Part shown: positions 27,001 through 39,043 of the stretch, in pieces
Numbering within the stretch: position 1 is the stretch's first letter
Layout: the number at the start of each line of letters is the position of its first letter
Assembly: GCA_022316685.1 (NCBI GenBank)
Contig: JAKJHU010000046.1
Coordinates: 7,477,001 to 7,541,000 of the forward strand
From: Progne subis subis
Taxonomy: Eukaryota > Chordata > Aves > Passeriformes > Hirundinidae
Direction: 5' to 3'
Length of the DNA: 64,000 nt
Program-made: the position numbers and the translations under genes
Notes under the pieces: generated by a model
What the model saw: only the letters and a program-made list of their open reading frames with translations
Databases searched by the model: none
Told to the model about the DNA's origin: nothing

Positions 27001-30000
27001 GTTTTACTCACTGAATGTGCTATATTCCTGCACCAAGCTGTGTAACATAGCTTTGAGAACACATTATGAATGCAAGTACGTAAAGTAGAACTGGCCTGAA
27101 GAAGTATTGCCAATTGTTGCTTCTTTCCTGTTTAGTAGTTTGAAAGAGTTTTCCTTAATTTCCTCCCCTCACCTTTACCCTTTTGTGGTGTACTGCTGCT
27201 CGTTTGCCCTGGTTGTGCTGTGACCTGCTTGTGGGTAGTGCAGCTGTGGAGGTGACATGAGGTGATCCTGTTGTGGTTTGCTGTGAAGCAGATGCAGCAT
27301 GTGTGATGTCTCCTATCATATCACAAAGGCTGCCGGGTTTGTGTTTTGTTGTCTCATGATTTTGACCGGTGAGCAGTGACGAGAATATGTCTAAATGGTT
27401 GCTAAAAGTGAAGAATATTACTTTCTCTAGAATCTTCTCCCCCAAATGTGAGTTTACTTTTATTCCCTTTTAGAACCATCCACTATTACAGTCTTATTTA
27501 GGTGGTTTCTTTAACCCCCCTTTGCCATTATCCATCAAGGAATATTTCTATTGAGTTCCTTTCCCCATGCTGCTTAAAACCAGAACAGTAACAAGTCTTG
27601 AAAAATTGTTCTGAATTCTTTTTTCCAGCCATCTGAGCTGAGCACAATTGCCCACAGTTGTGTGCCCTCTCTGTCCCTTGTCATATGTGTGTCCCCATCC
27701 CACCCTCCCTCCTTGTTTTTAACACTTGTACAATGTGTAGGAAGGCAGCAGGAAGACACTTTAACTCACATAACCTGTGTACAGGGAAATAAGGAGCCAG
27801 AAAGCCACTGGGTCTCTATAAAAGCAAAGATATACTGTACATGTAATTACTTGTGACAAAGAATTTTCTGGATTTACTGAAGTATGAAAATATACATGGA
27901 TTTTTCCCTCTGGAAGTTGTGCAATATGGCACATTTTGTACTTTATTAGATGCCTACACAAGATAATGGAAGGATCAGATTTTCTGTAGACACAAACTCA
28001 TACTGTTAGTAAAATATAATTTTATCAGTGTTAACTGCATAGTTCAGTGATTATGATACTTACATGCATAAAACCGCCCCATACAATTCTTTAATTAAAC
28101 TTGGGGATACATTTTCTATACCATGTCTCATTTTGTTTACATAAAATTTCATTACTCAGAAGAGACATCTTGGATTACTTTCCCATACATTAAAAAGCAT
28201 GACTACATCTCATATCATTATTTTAGTAGCTCAGTAGTATTGAGTTTCTTCCTCCACAGCCTTCTTGACATGATTTTGATATACATTCACCCACAGCTGC
28301 CAAAGCTGAAGTCTGTGTATGTTGTTAGGAATTCCTTGTTCTTTGAAGGTTATTGTACAGTATCTGTGCATGTTATGTTGAGATGCTCACTGTGCTGAGT
28401 GTGTAGAGCACAGACTGTTGGGTAAGGCCATAAGAGAGAAAAAGCACTATTTTCCTTAGTGCCTCATCTAAGTAACTTGGTGGTTTGGTTGAAATATATA
28501 CACAGACATTATCTCCAAATTCTCCTATTTTAGTCATTTGGTTTGGACAGTGAAAGCTTGAGTGATAGGCTGGTGTGACTTCTCTGGTGTTTGACTCAAG
28601 CTAGCAGAAGAGCAGTCCAGATTATCAGGAAATGAGCTGACTGTTTCTTGAAAACATGTATGTACTTGTCAAAATATTATTTCTTGGCTATATAAGAATT
28701 TTGGGATCTTCTGGTACCTGCTGTCCATAACTACAGCATAGTCTCAGGATTTAGCCCTTTGTCTTCTCTAACTTGTCCTGATTTTACGTCTTTGTAAAAT
28801 AACACGGTTGCACAGACAAACTTAGCCCCTATTTTGTTTTTCATGTTTGTATGGATGATATTTTGAATTCTAGTGCATTGTAAACTTCATAATGATCTGC
28901 TGACAGCAAAAGAAAACAATGATGTTGAATTGTGTCCTTAATAACATCACAAAGTGCAAAGTGGCTAAAAATAGCATGTATTTTTAGTAAATTTTTGAGT
29001 AAATTGTAACAGTAGCATTTTCAAATATGTTTACCTGATTTATATCTTTCCTGCTTCATAATACAAAATAATAATTAGTTTAGCACAGGAGCAGAAAAGC
29101 AGAAGGATATAGGAAAACCTTATGGGAAGAAAGACATTAAAGTTTTCTGGTGAAATTCTTTATCATTGTGTATTCTTTAGATTTGTCATTTAATATTGAA
29201 TTACCAGCTTGATTAATAGTTTTATATGATAATCTGTTGAGTCTGACTTTTTATGTAGAAGAAAATTAACTTCCATTTCTTTAAATGAATCCTCTCTGCA
29301 GCAGAAAACACAGGGAAGAGCAGCAAAGCTCATAAGGTAATAATTTCAGTTAGGTGCAATTTTACTATGTGTCTTTGAGAAGTATAAAAATTGTGTCAAA
29401 GCTTGTGATGGAATTTTCTAATAAGCAAGTGTGCATCATAAAATAATGGCATGAGATTTGCACCTATCATTTAAGGAGTTGGAAAGATGACTCTAAGGGT
29501 TGCCTTTTCAAAAATGTTCTACAGACAGTGCTTTTTTTAATAAAGAGCGGCCAACACATGTTCACTGCTATATGCAGTGCTACACTGGGGTGCACAGTTT
29601 CTAGGGGCTATTTCAACTTTGAATTGACTTAGTATTATTGAGTTTTCTGCAAGATGAAACAATGGAAGCAAACTTTGAGATAGCCTGGAAAAAGAATTGT
29701 TCACAGCTTGGAGAAATAATTTTTTATGCAGTTGGAAATAAATTAACCTTTATTGTCGTTAAAGGTAGAGCCATCAAATCCACGCTGCAAAAGAAAAACC
29801 GTCTGAGGATTTTGTGATAGTCCAGGCAGCTGCCAAATTATTAGGTGAAGTCAGTAAGAAATGGAAAGTGTGTTTTTTGTGGAAACTGTGTCAAGAGCTG
29901 TTTTGTGTTAAAAAATTCCTGCTGCCTGATGCTAAAATTTTCTGCTATGAATTAATTACCCAGCTAGGTTACTTCTGCTGTAATTAGTTCTGCATTAGTG

Positions 30001-31716
30001 GAATACTGCACCTCAGTAAATTAAAAAGGTGAGAATTCTGCTCCATTCCACTCTGCTTTTTAGTCTCCTTCAGTTCAAATTTCTAGAATAAAAAAAGGCT
30101 TCTAATTGATTTTTCCTTCACCTGCAAAATTCACAACACATCACTTGGATGAACATCTGCTTTGTTTTCTCTCAGTAGATAGCACAAAGATGTGTCTAAT
30201 CCTCATCAGCAATTCCTTCAGTTTCGCTGGTGCTGGCTCTGACTTTTTCCAACAGCTTATTTCAGTGGAGTGTGTCAGGACTCACCGCGTTGTTAGGTAT
30301 CACCTGTTGCTTGTGCTCAATAGCCAAAAACTTAGACAAAATTTATCTTAGTTTGACTTGCATAAACTCTTAAGAAGAGGTCATTTTGTATAATGTTATT
30401 CGTAAGATTTTCTTCCCTTTGGAACAACATTATCTACGGTACTTATTCTTACTTTCTTCTCTCTTTTATATTACTTGGTCAGATTGTGTGCTCAGCTTGA
30501 TGGTGTGGGAACTTCCCTGCACTACTCAGAATTGAATGTACAGTTGAAAGGTTTCTATGAATCATGGCAATAGTATTTTCCCAGTTTTCATTATTTTGGC
30601 TTAGGTACATCTATCTTTATTAAATGCATTGTGCTTTACTACCTGTCCAAGGCATAAATCTCACTCATACTGCTGTTATGTTCTGTAATTTAAGTCTGGA
30701 AATGCTGCAGTCACTGCAAGGTGCCTCAATTCTACCACCTAGAAAATATTAAACAACTAATTAAAAGAAGATAAATGAACAATTTAGATGTTTACTTGCA
30801 GTGCCCAGAAGAGGACATAAATATTCTTTAGAGATAAAGAATGATAAGAATTGTTATTATAACAGCATTATAATTTTATTATAATTTAAGTGTTTATTTC
30901 TATTATTATATGGTTATATAAGAATTTTCTGAAATGTCCACAGAAATGTTATTGAGTCATTGTTGACACAAATAATATTTACAGCTCCCTAAATTTAGAC
31001 TGTGCAACTCTGTTTGTGTAGCTCCTCATCTCGGGAGAGTTGCTTGGTATTTCTTAGTTAATGGAAATGTCTTTAATATTAGCAGTGAGATAAATGAGGC
31101 CAGCTAAATAAACACTGCTCAAAATTCAGGCAGATTTACCTTTGTAAGCTATGCTTGGAGGAGATGTGTAACTGTCAAAGGAGCTGCCTGGCCATGTATA
31201 TTGATGGGATTATGCAGATACGTCTCTGCTTGTTGCTAAAGGTTCACGAGGCTCTCATGAGACTAAAGTATACAGAAAACCATTGATGTACCAGCACAAA
31301 AATCAAAGAATAGCCCAATAATAATCACAACAAGGAGAAGCAACTCTCATACACAGAGTTACTAAAGAGAGCAATTGTTAAACCTTGTTACTGAACAGAG
31401 AGACTGAAGGATGAGTGAAAATAATAGTTTCCAGGGAATATAGGCATATTGATGTGAGTAGGAAATGGCTCCTGCTAGGAATTGTCACCAATTACTTTTT
31501 CCTTATGCTGTAAGGGAGAACCCTCTTGCTCTATTTAATTATTCAGAAATACGATAATGCTCTTTCCTAGTTTCTTCAGAAAGGGCTCAGAAAAAAAACC
31601 TTTCTAGAATACCTGTGTATGCAATAAATTAAACTAGCTGTTAGGTCTTGGTATGACTTGAGAGATGTTGCCAAATAAATTCTTTTTATTCAGTTTTTCA
31701 TTTTTAATTAGGTAGG

Positions 31717-31826
31717 GAAAAAACCAACCCTCCCCCCCCAAAAAAAAAAACAAACAACCCAAAAAAACCCCCCACAAAACAACCCCCCCAAACAACAACA
31801 ACAAAAAACACACAACCCCCCCCCAG
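31717..31826. repeat. A/C-only low-complexity tract
   Basis: For about 110 bp the plus strand is almost purely A and C (one T near 31731), with runs of 7 to 9 C and of 10 to 11 A, and CAA and CAAA units. The minus strand is therefore G/T with runs of 9, 7, 6 and 8 G, able in principle to form G-quadruplexes with long loops. It is a simple-sequence expansion; the apparent 75-codon minus-strand frame over it is an artefact of composition. Confidence 0.85.
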
Positions 31827-32097
31827 CTTTTTTGACCATATGTATCAGAAATACTGTACATTTGATGACAACAGCTACAAAATTTTTTGTCCTCTCTAAG
31901 TTGACTTAACTTTATATGCTAAATAGCTTCATGCAACCAAGTGAGTATGGATACCATCATTTAATAAGTTTTTTGAAATTCTTGGTGATATGACTTCTTA
32001 TGTCTTATGGAGTTTATCATCTTTGGGAATAATTCAAGCACCTATACCTCAGAACTGCCCCCTAAAAATATTCTAGTGCTTCAAAGAATAAAAATAT

Positions 32098-32335
32098 TAC
32101 AGAATCAATTAGCCTGGAAAATACCTGACTTTGAGTCCCACCTTTGACTGAACACCACCCTGTCAACCAGACACGACACCAAGTGCCACATCCAGGCTTT
32201 CCTTAAACACCTCCAGGGACGGTGACTCCACCACCTCCCTGTGCAATCATTCCTATGCCTAATCCCCCCTTCTGTGAGGAAATTCCTCCTAATGTCTAAC
32301 CTGAATCTCCACAGCTGCAGCTCGAGACTGTAAAA
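32098..32335 (-). mobile_element. CR1 LINE 3' fragment
   Basis: Starts with ACAGAATCAATTAGCCTGGA and runs through TTTGAGTCCCACC, CACCTCCAGGGACGGTGACT, CCACCACCTCCCTGTGC and GAGGAAATTCCTCCTAATGT. These match, as reverse complement, the 3' end of avian CR1 elements of the type that reads 'cacctccagggatggtgactccaccac'. The 3' end lies at the low coordinate, so the element is on the minus strand, 5'-truncated near 32335 as usual for CR1. It is noncoding and better preserved than the copy at 13.1-14.1 kb. Confidence 0.88.
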
Positions 32336-34677
32336 AGGAATTTAGGAGAATTAATTTTTAAACCAGGAAAAACACCCGCTTTATGGTTTTTGGGCACTGA
32401 GAGATTGGTAGAACAGGCATAAATGACAAAGAAAGCCAGAATTCAAACAGAAGAATAGTAATAGGAATATCTAGACAAAATCAAATGTAAGAAGCATTAA
32501 AAATTTTCCATGAATTGGTTCATTTGAAAATACTGAATTACTGAAGAAAAGTTACTAAATGAAAAAGCTAAGGAAAATTAATCATTGTGAAACATTACTG
32601 CATGAGATGCTGTTAAGCCTATGTGAAATGAAGAAAGCATCCAATCACTTCTGATTTTTATTGTTGGTATTTGAGAGATGCTTTCTCTGAAGGTTAGCAG
32701 ATTTTAGCTCTGTATTAAAACCAAATTTCACAGTTCTCCTCGTGAAAGCTACATGAATGGACAAGTAGTATTTTATAAAATATTTGCAATGCAGCTCGCA
32801 TGACAACAGGGCACTGAAAGACTGACAGTAATCAAGAATATGCAGTGAAAGCATGTGTGAATACTGAAATTCAGAGGAGCTGCACTTTGCAGCACTTTTC
32901 CTCTCAAAAAAACCTCCCTTTGAAGCTGATCAGTACTCTGTGCCTCAGAGGAGTTTGGGATGCTGTTGTTGGCACCAACATCACAAGTGATGAAAAATGT
33001 TTACTTAAACGGCCATCAGTATTTGTATTGAATCCTTAATCTTTGCCTTTGATAGTGTGCAAAAGTGATCCATAGCAAGAACATAAAAGTTTGTTCAGAT
33101 TTCCCTCAAGGAATGTGAAATACTCTGAGCTCCATGAGACTGTAATGAGATGGAAAATTTCTGCAAGTTTCTGTGGTTTTAGGCCACGAGTCATATGTGT
33201 TGCCATGACTCAGATAACAGTATGCTTTTCCTTTGTCATAAATAAGACAGGCTTTTTCTCTGCTGTATTTGCTTTCTGTCTAATACGTGTTCTACTTTCT
33301 GTGATACTGTCAAAAATATTATGATATAATATTGTAGGAAAGTAAGTAATTCACTCATCTGGGATATGGAAATCCTGTTAATTTTAGAAAGTGCATTTAA
33401 TAAAATTGCATCATTGGCAGAGAATTTTTCATGTTGTACTGTGTTTATTAGAGAAAATCTCTTTGCATTAGGTTCAAAGCCAGAAATTGATTTCCAAAGG
33501 AGTGCCTTGGTTGCTTAGATATTTTGAAAATCCCACCAGGTCTCTGTTTGCAGCTTTTTGGCACCTCAATACCCTCGAAAATCTGGCTTAAGGGTTATAA
33601 CAGTAACACAAAGGAATAATAACTTGTTATTCATGCCAGAAGGATTTTACTGGCACCAAGCATATTGATGCTACACTGGGGAAAATTATATTTACATGTT
33701 TTAGAGCACTGAATTAATTATAACATAAAATAAAACTTTGTTTAACATATGTAAAGAATCTGTTCTCCAATGCATTATTCCTTGTAGGGATTGAGATAGT
33801 GTTTTACCAAGCCTAGGAAGCTATAAACAGGAGAGTGACCAGTGTTCAATGGTTGATTAGTAGTCTGGAAAAAAGACATGGAGCAACCAAAACAGATTGC
33901 TCAGCCTTAATGCCAGATCCATTCCCAGATTTTTTTTTTTTTCTTCCTTGCTGCTATTCTTTTGCTTAAGCCTCCTAAAGCCAGCTTGTCCATTTTCCAG
34001 TTCCTCTGAAAATATCTCATTTCTCAATTTCAAAATAACCTTGAAATTATTTATTTTAACAATTTTAATGTTATAAGTCCAAAAGAGGAATAGATATGTT
34101 GGCTTCTGCGTTGTCCCTAGGCAAGGGAAGAAATGAATCCAGTCTAATTCATATACTGCACAATGTATATATTTTTTATATATTTTTTCATGGCCTCAGG
34201 AAGACCCCAGAGCTGAAAGCTCTATATTAATTTTTGATGGTTAGTTTCTATTCTGATGAAAAGTATTTCTTTAGATCTGCAATAATACAGCTGAAGCAGA
34301 AAGAGCTATAGGGCTCAGAAAATGTAGCAATACTTTTACAATTTAATTTTAAACTCAGGGTGATAATTGCAGGAAACAGGTTTTGACTCATTTTCCTGAA
34401 ACTCAGTTTGTATATCCATCTGTGATAAAATAACCGAAAATATAATTGATAGACCTGACTTAGGGATTTTTCCACCTTGCTTCCCCTCCTGAATGTGAGC
34501 AATGAGAATTGTAACATATAACGTTTCTGATGTGTTGTGAAGGACTGGTAAAATTCAAATTCTCTGCTATGTTAAAAATTAAAACCTAGCTTGACAAGGG
34601 AATAGGGATATTTACCACTGAAGTAGATTTGTGCTGAAGTACATGCAGATGTTGCAAACCCAGTTCTTTGTGCTCAC
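32336..34677. other. Intergenic DNA before DNTT
   Basis: About 2.3 kb of AT-rich sequence with a T run near 33933-33945 and an AT-rich stretch at 34165-34190. No gene, CR1 copy or structured RNA was recognised. ATGGACAAGCTG on the minus strand near 33983-33997 happens to read MDKL, like the BLNK start, but what follows is not BLNK. Confidence 0.55.
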
Positions 34678-34829
34678 CTTGCTCTAATGGAAATTCAAGG
34701 AGATACAGAACTGGATCCAACCTGACACCGGCAAAAAAATTCGGTAGTTCTGCGATGAGCAGTACCCCCTCCTCTAGATGAGGAGGGTAAATGTCCTCCA
34801 TAATCTCCTCTGGATCTGTTTGGAGGTCA
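34678..34829 (-). other. Unidentified candidate exon or open segment on the minus strand
   Basis: Read on the minus strand, a pyrimidine-rich stretch ending AAGCACCCAG meets an open segment of 152 nt that ends CAAG|GTGAGC, a strong donor. The frame between them has no stop and reads DLQTDPEEIMEDIYPPHLEE, then a hydrophobic stretch (GVLLIAELPNFFAGV) and LDPVLYLLEFPLEQ. An in-frame ATG lies near the start. I do not recognise the product; it is not BLNK, the expected divergent neighbour. It sits about 350 bp upstream of the DNTT ATG in head-to-head orientation. It could be a real exon of an unnamed transcript, a relic of a retrotransposed gene, or a chance open frame. A perfect 8-bp inverted repeat (34767-34774 and 34780-34787) lies inside it. 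Confidence 0.2.
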
Positions 34830-35174
34830 CTGGGTGCTTAAAAGCAAAAAGGCAGAGTATAACCATTCAGTCAGCTGAAGACCTGGCTGAGATTGAGATG
34901 ATTTTGCTGATCAATATTATGTGGACAGTCTTTGTAGGCAATTGCTGTTTTAAGGAATGAAAGAATTTTTGCACCTGTCTGGAGTATTTCTGTTGAAGAA
35001 GGCCGAGCTGGTAGAGAGTGAGTGATGTTTCTGCTTGTGAGGCACCTGCTTTTGATTTCAGAGGAGAAACAAGAAGATTACTTCAATGGGTGGTGACATT
35101 AAATAACAGCTGTTGCCTGGCAGAAAGCACGTTACCTCTATTTTACTGAAGTGAAAGCACCTCTACCTTGCATC
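34830..35174 (+). promoter_or_regulatory. DNTT upstream region: probable core promoter and 5' UTR
   Basis: The 345 bp before the start codon should hold the transcription start if there is no upstream non-coding exon. It is not a CpG island. A TATA-like TTAAATAA lies at 35099-35106, 69 bp before the ATG, and a CAGCTG E-box directly after it at 35108-35113. Mammalian TdT promoters are known to be TATA-less and initiator-driven, with Ikaros and Ets-family sites; I could not identify a matching initiator or composite element here. The assignment rests on position, so it is tentative. Confidence 0.4.
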
Positions 35175-35377
35175 ATGGATAGGTTCAAAGCTCCAGCTGT
35201 AATCTCCCAGAGGAAGAGACAGAAAGGGTTATATTCCCCAAAACTTGCTTGCAGTTATGAAATAAAATTCAGTAACTTTGTCATTTTTATTATGCAGAGG
35301 AAGATGGGGATGACCAGAAGGATGTTTTTGATGGAACTGGGAAGAAGAAAAGGTTTCAGAGTAGAAAGCGAGCTAAG
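35175..35377 (+). CDS. DNTT: DNTT exon 1: start codon, nuclear-localisation signal, first half of the BRCT domain
   Basis: Encodes residues 1-67 and two bases of codon 68. The ATG at 35175 has A at -3 and G at +4, a strong Kozak context. A GTG-initiated reading 24 bases upstream is open in the same frame, but ATG is the natural start. Residues 11-17 (SQRKRQK) form a basic cluster where mammalian TdT has its nuclear-localisation signal. From about residue 27 the sequence enters the BRCT fold: IKFSNFVIFIMQRKMG is its first strand and MTRRMFLMELGRRKGF the following helix. In TdT this domain mediates contacts with non-homologous end-joining factors such as Ku and XRCC4/ligase IV (family knowledge). 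The exon ends CTAAG|GTAGGA in phase 2; reading on hits a TAG directly, which supports the splice. Confidence 0.96.
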
Positions 35378-38300
35378 GTAGGAAAATGTTTGTGTTTTGA
35401 ACTAACATGTAGTAATGGTGTTTGAAGCATTCTAATTCAATAAGTATAGTCATACAAGTGCCTGTGATTGAAACTTTTGCCTATGTTTTTGGTGGATATA
35501 CTTGGCTCTTTCCGTTATAGATATGTTTCAGGAGTTCAATGGCTGTTCCTATTATGTGGTTTATTTCTATTGCCTTCTGGACAGGAAGCAAGGAAAGCAC
35601 AAAACTTAGCAAAATTTCTAATTTTTCCCTCTTAAAATGTGTATTTCTAATTTATGTTAAATCTGTCAATTATCAAGTGTATGCATATAAATTGTGTCTT
35701 TAGCTCATCTGAATCAGTCATTGTTTATTTCCCCTTTGAAGTCGAGATTAATCTAAATTTAATGACCAATTTCAAAAATGAAAAAAAAAAAATAAGCAGG
35801 AATGGAAATTGTGATGGGTTGAGGGGGACATTTGTCTACATCATCTCTGGTATTATAGTATTTAACTTTTTTACTCTGGTGTGAGTCTCGAAGTTATGGC
35901 TTATGCTTTGGTACAATCTGGAAGAGCACTGGAGAAAAATCTTAGGAGTAAAATACCACAGATGTGGCATTTGAGAGTAAAAACACACTCCAGATTCAAA
36001 TTTGTCTGGTTTCAGTGAACCAACTTCTGAAGGAAGCCTTCCTCCAAACCGTGCTTTGCATAAGTGCTGGTTATGTCATTACACAGTTTTCCAAAAGCTG
36101 CATCATTATAGAGGTCCTCTGAAAAGCTGGAGGAAAGCCAAGTATTGATAATTTCTCTGTACAAAGAGAGTATACAACTGGTTCCTCTCTATAAAAGCTT
36201 ATTTCCACAGACTTTTTTTCAATCCCATCAATGTTGAAAGTCCGAGGAAGAAGGGAGGGTGAGATAATTTGTAAAGCAAGATTCAAACAGGTATTGAACA
36301 GAAGAAGGCAATTAGCATCTGATACAAATCTAATTGAATTCCTGGGGAATAAAGAATTGAGGAGTGCTGTTCTGGATCCTACATTAATAATCTGTAGAGG
36401 ACTGTGTAAATGCTTTATCTGGACTGCTTTGACACACAGGTATTTTTTGCCAGTATTTCAGACTTCCTGTAAGTAGTATGAGGCAGGTGTTAGGTTTAAT
36501 TTCAGCATAGCTGCTACTGGATAAAACAAAACTATTTAACTGTTGATTTTTGCTTTTGAAAATGTCAGAGGAAATGCTAAATTTGTTAAGTTCTGTACCA
36601 AGAAAATAGCACAGCTGTACAGGTATGAGAGGAAACTGGAGCACAGCAGCTAAACTGCTGCTGTGAGCATAGTTATGGCAAAGTTCCCAGCTCTGCAGCT
36701 TGGTACAAATACATAACATATGAATATTTTATATGAAGTGAAATAAACCACAGGAAGCAGAAGTTCTATGTCTCTAACTGTTTTTTTTTGTTTTTTTTTT
36801 TTTTTTTAAGCTCAAGTGTAAAGCTGTGACAGTTTAATTAAAGTGGGACGTAGCAGGGTTAAATAATAATAAACCCAACAGTATTTCATGCAGATTCATT
36901 TAATCTGTGTTTGTAGTCTTTTAGAAAAAAAATAAGCTGGCATTTAGTCTTTTTCAATGGACTCTGCTCTACAAGTTCCATTATATGGAGAGAAAAAAAT
37001 TGTGCCATAGCATGACACGCATTTTTGAAGCACAGTCCTTTTAATACCTTCCTTATAGTTGTAAAACACAGTCTGTTTCTTGCATTGGTGAGTTATTTGA
37101 TAACAATTTTGTACAGAGTGATTCCAGTATTTGTCATTGTGATTTCATGACTTAATGAAATTGCTGAGTACTCATTTGAATAAGGATCACAGAGATAGAC
37201 CAAGGGATTCCCTTGGTTTTCTGGAAGGTAATTTGCTTTGAAAGGTTGTGCAGTCTGCCTATAACAGCACACCTCATGTTTGAAGTCCACGCTAACCAGC
37301 AATCTCCACCAGTGGTGTCCTCTCTGCTTTGGCACGCTGATGGCTCAACTTCTCCAGGTGTTAGAGAGAGTTGAGAGCAATCTGTCAGGTCCAGTGGAAA
37401 TTTGCTGTCTGTGCAGAAGGCTGCCACCATCATGGGCTAGTAGAAAGACACAGAGACTTTCAAATGCATGTGGCTGCCATCAAGACAATTTATGTTCCAA
37501 CTCTAGCTTTCCTTCTGTAGAAATAGTGTCAAATAGTGACACTGCCTGACTGTGCCTTTCCCACAAGGAGTTTAGGAATCTGTTGCCTGATTGAAATTAA
37601 TGTTGGAATATACTTTCTCGACACTTAAGTCCTATAAGTTGATGGAAATGAAGAATTTTCTCCTTTCTCTCATGTTTTTTGTGTGGGTGACAGCACTCTC
37701 ATGGGATCCTTAGGGAGCAGGAACACAGAGTTATTCAAAATTTCCTACCAAGTCTGTATTTTTCTAAACTTGCTGAGAAACATCAGCATGCCAGACAGAA
37801 ACTTAGAGATCATCCTAAGTATGCACCTAATCTTTTCTTAAAAATGTAACTTTAAAAGGGTCATCTTTTAATCAGGTGATCCTTTCCAATATTGTTCAAG
37901 TACAACAACCAAAATCTACAGCAATAACCTTTGTGCTATTGTATTTTTAGGCAATGTACACCATATAATGTATTGGTTAACAATTCCAGCTGTAAATTTT
38001 GTATTCACTAAGACATCAGTTTCGTTATACTGGCTTAGCAGCAAGGATATGGTGTTTGGATGGAACATGTAGTTAATAAGATTTAATTCGTGAACGTTTG
38101 GCAATGCCATATATAATGAATGGCTTCATATAAGTACAGAAAACTTAAGTATCCAGAAAGATATTACTAGCCATAAAGTTTTAAATAATTATTGTTAACT
38201 GACTTTTTAATGTTGCAAAGCTTTCACTTGTTGATGAGGAATATTGGGAAGAGACTGTCAGGTGTTGTTAAACAGCCTTGTAATTACAGTACTGCTTGCA

Positions 38301-38619
38301 TAAAATAATATTTTCAGAATTGCAATGAATGTGTATTAGGTTAGTGTCTGTGGAAGGTAAATGATCCTTCAAGAAAGAAAATACTGAACTTACAGGAGCT
38401 GTCAGACTATAGTCTTCACTCAAGGCAGAGTCAGTGACCAGAATAAATATATGATGACATGAAAACTTAAGTGCTTCCCACATCCTAACATACAATATAC
38501 ACTACAATTTTCAAGAAGTGGATGGTAAGTAAATGCAGAAATAACAGCTCTGTGTCTGTGTAGAGTTGGATTTAGTGGGAAAAAAAAAAAGAGAAAACTT
38601 TTTGTATTCTTCTTGACAG
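35378..38619 (+). other. DNTT: DNTT intron 1
   Basis: A 3.24-kb GT-AG intron in phase 2. It contains a T-rich run at 36781-36807, a 17-bp palindrome at 37200-37216, and a run of A close to its 3' end. No repeat family or embedded gene was recognised. Confidence 0.9.
37200..37216. promoter_or_regulatory. Perfect palindrome with a kappaB-like core in DNTT intron 1
   Basis: CCAAGGGATTCCCTTGG is symmetrical about one central base. Its GGGATTCCC centre fits the loose NF-kappaB pattern GGGRNNYCC. A lymphoid gene intron is a plausible place for such a site, but the call rests only on sequence symmetry and may be chance. Confidence 0.25.
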
Positions 38620-38794
38620 TGATTCTGTCACTCATATTGTGGCTGAGAATAACTCTTACCTGGAGGTGTTGGACTGGCTGAAAGGACAGGCTGTGGGTGA
38701 CATCTCCAGGTTTGAACTACTGGACATCTCCTGGTTTACTGCCTGCATGGAAGCTGGGAGACCAGTTGATGCAGAAATGAAGTACCGTCTCGTG
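38620..38794 (+). CDS. DNTT: DNTT exon 2: second half of the BRCT domain
   Basis: Acceptor TTCTTGACAG|T follows a pyrimidine-rich stretch. The first base completes AG|T, giving Ser68 and the segment SDSVTHIVAENNS, the BRCT strand and loop expected directly after exon 1. Residues 69-126 include the WLKGQ helix and FELLDISWF with Trp106, the hallmark tryptophan of BRCT domains. The exon closes at MKYRLV with GTG|GTAAGA, a good donor, in phase 0. Exons 1 and 2 together hold the whole BRCT domain, so this module ends exactly at an exon border. No substitution is seen at the structural core. Assignment is by direct translation and recognition of the family. Confidence 0.96.
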
Positions 38795-39043
38795 GTAAGA
38801 CAGATCCTGCAGTGTGAATACAGCCATATCCAAAATGAATGGCTGTGATTTTATTTATTTTTTTAACCTAAAATGTATATAACTGTGTTGTATTATTATT
38901 TTTGAATTTTAATTTTTTTTCTGTGAAATTTATATGAGTAATTCACACAGTTTTAATAGATTAAAAGCACCTTCCATGCCTTCTTTATCAGTGTCTGGTA
39001 ATGCTGAGTTACTGTATCATCACAGGTTACAAACTGGTAATAC

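Larger units (their letters stand above)
14091..32095. other. Intergenic DNA, no recognised gene
   Basis: About 18 kb of AT-rich sequence. Open frames are short (under 100 codons) and without known domains. Small structures are the hairpins at 14801-14820 and 17983-18024, a 14-bp direct repeat CTGCATTTGCAAGA at 17680 and 17889, an EBF-type palindrome at 24101, and the A/C tract at 31717. A slightly GC-richer piece at 27150-27445 is open on the minus strand for 96 codons but resembles nothing I know. No tRNA, LTR pair or intact transposon was seen. Conserved enhancers could be present but cannot be recognised without comparison. Confidence 0.6.

Noticed and set aside
27155..27445. 96-codon minus-strand frame in a GC-richer piece
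   Set aside because: Low-complexity Ser/Thr/His content, no known domain and no acceptor convincingly placed.
31634..31861. 75-codon minus-strand frame rich in Gly, Phe and Leu
   Set aside because: It is only the translation of the A/C low-complexity tract.
33983..33997. Minus-strand ATGGACAAGCTG reading MDKL, like the start of BLNK
   Set aside because: The next codons (ALGGLSKR) do not fit BLNK and there is no donor where the exon should end.
37858..37900. GGTGATCCTTTCCAATATTG, slightly like a CR1 3' end
   Set aside because: The resemblance is too short and the flanking CR1 sequence is absent.
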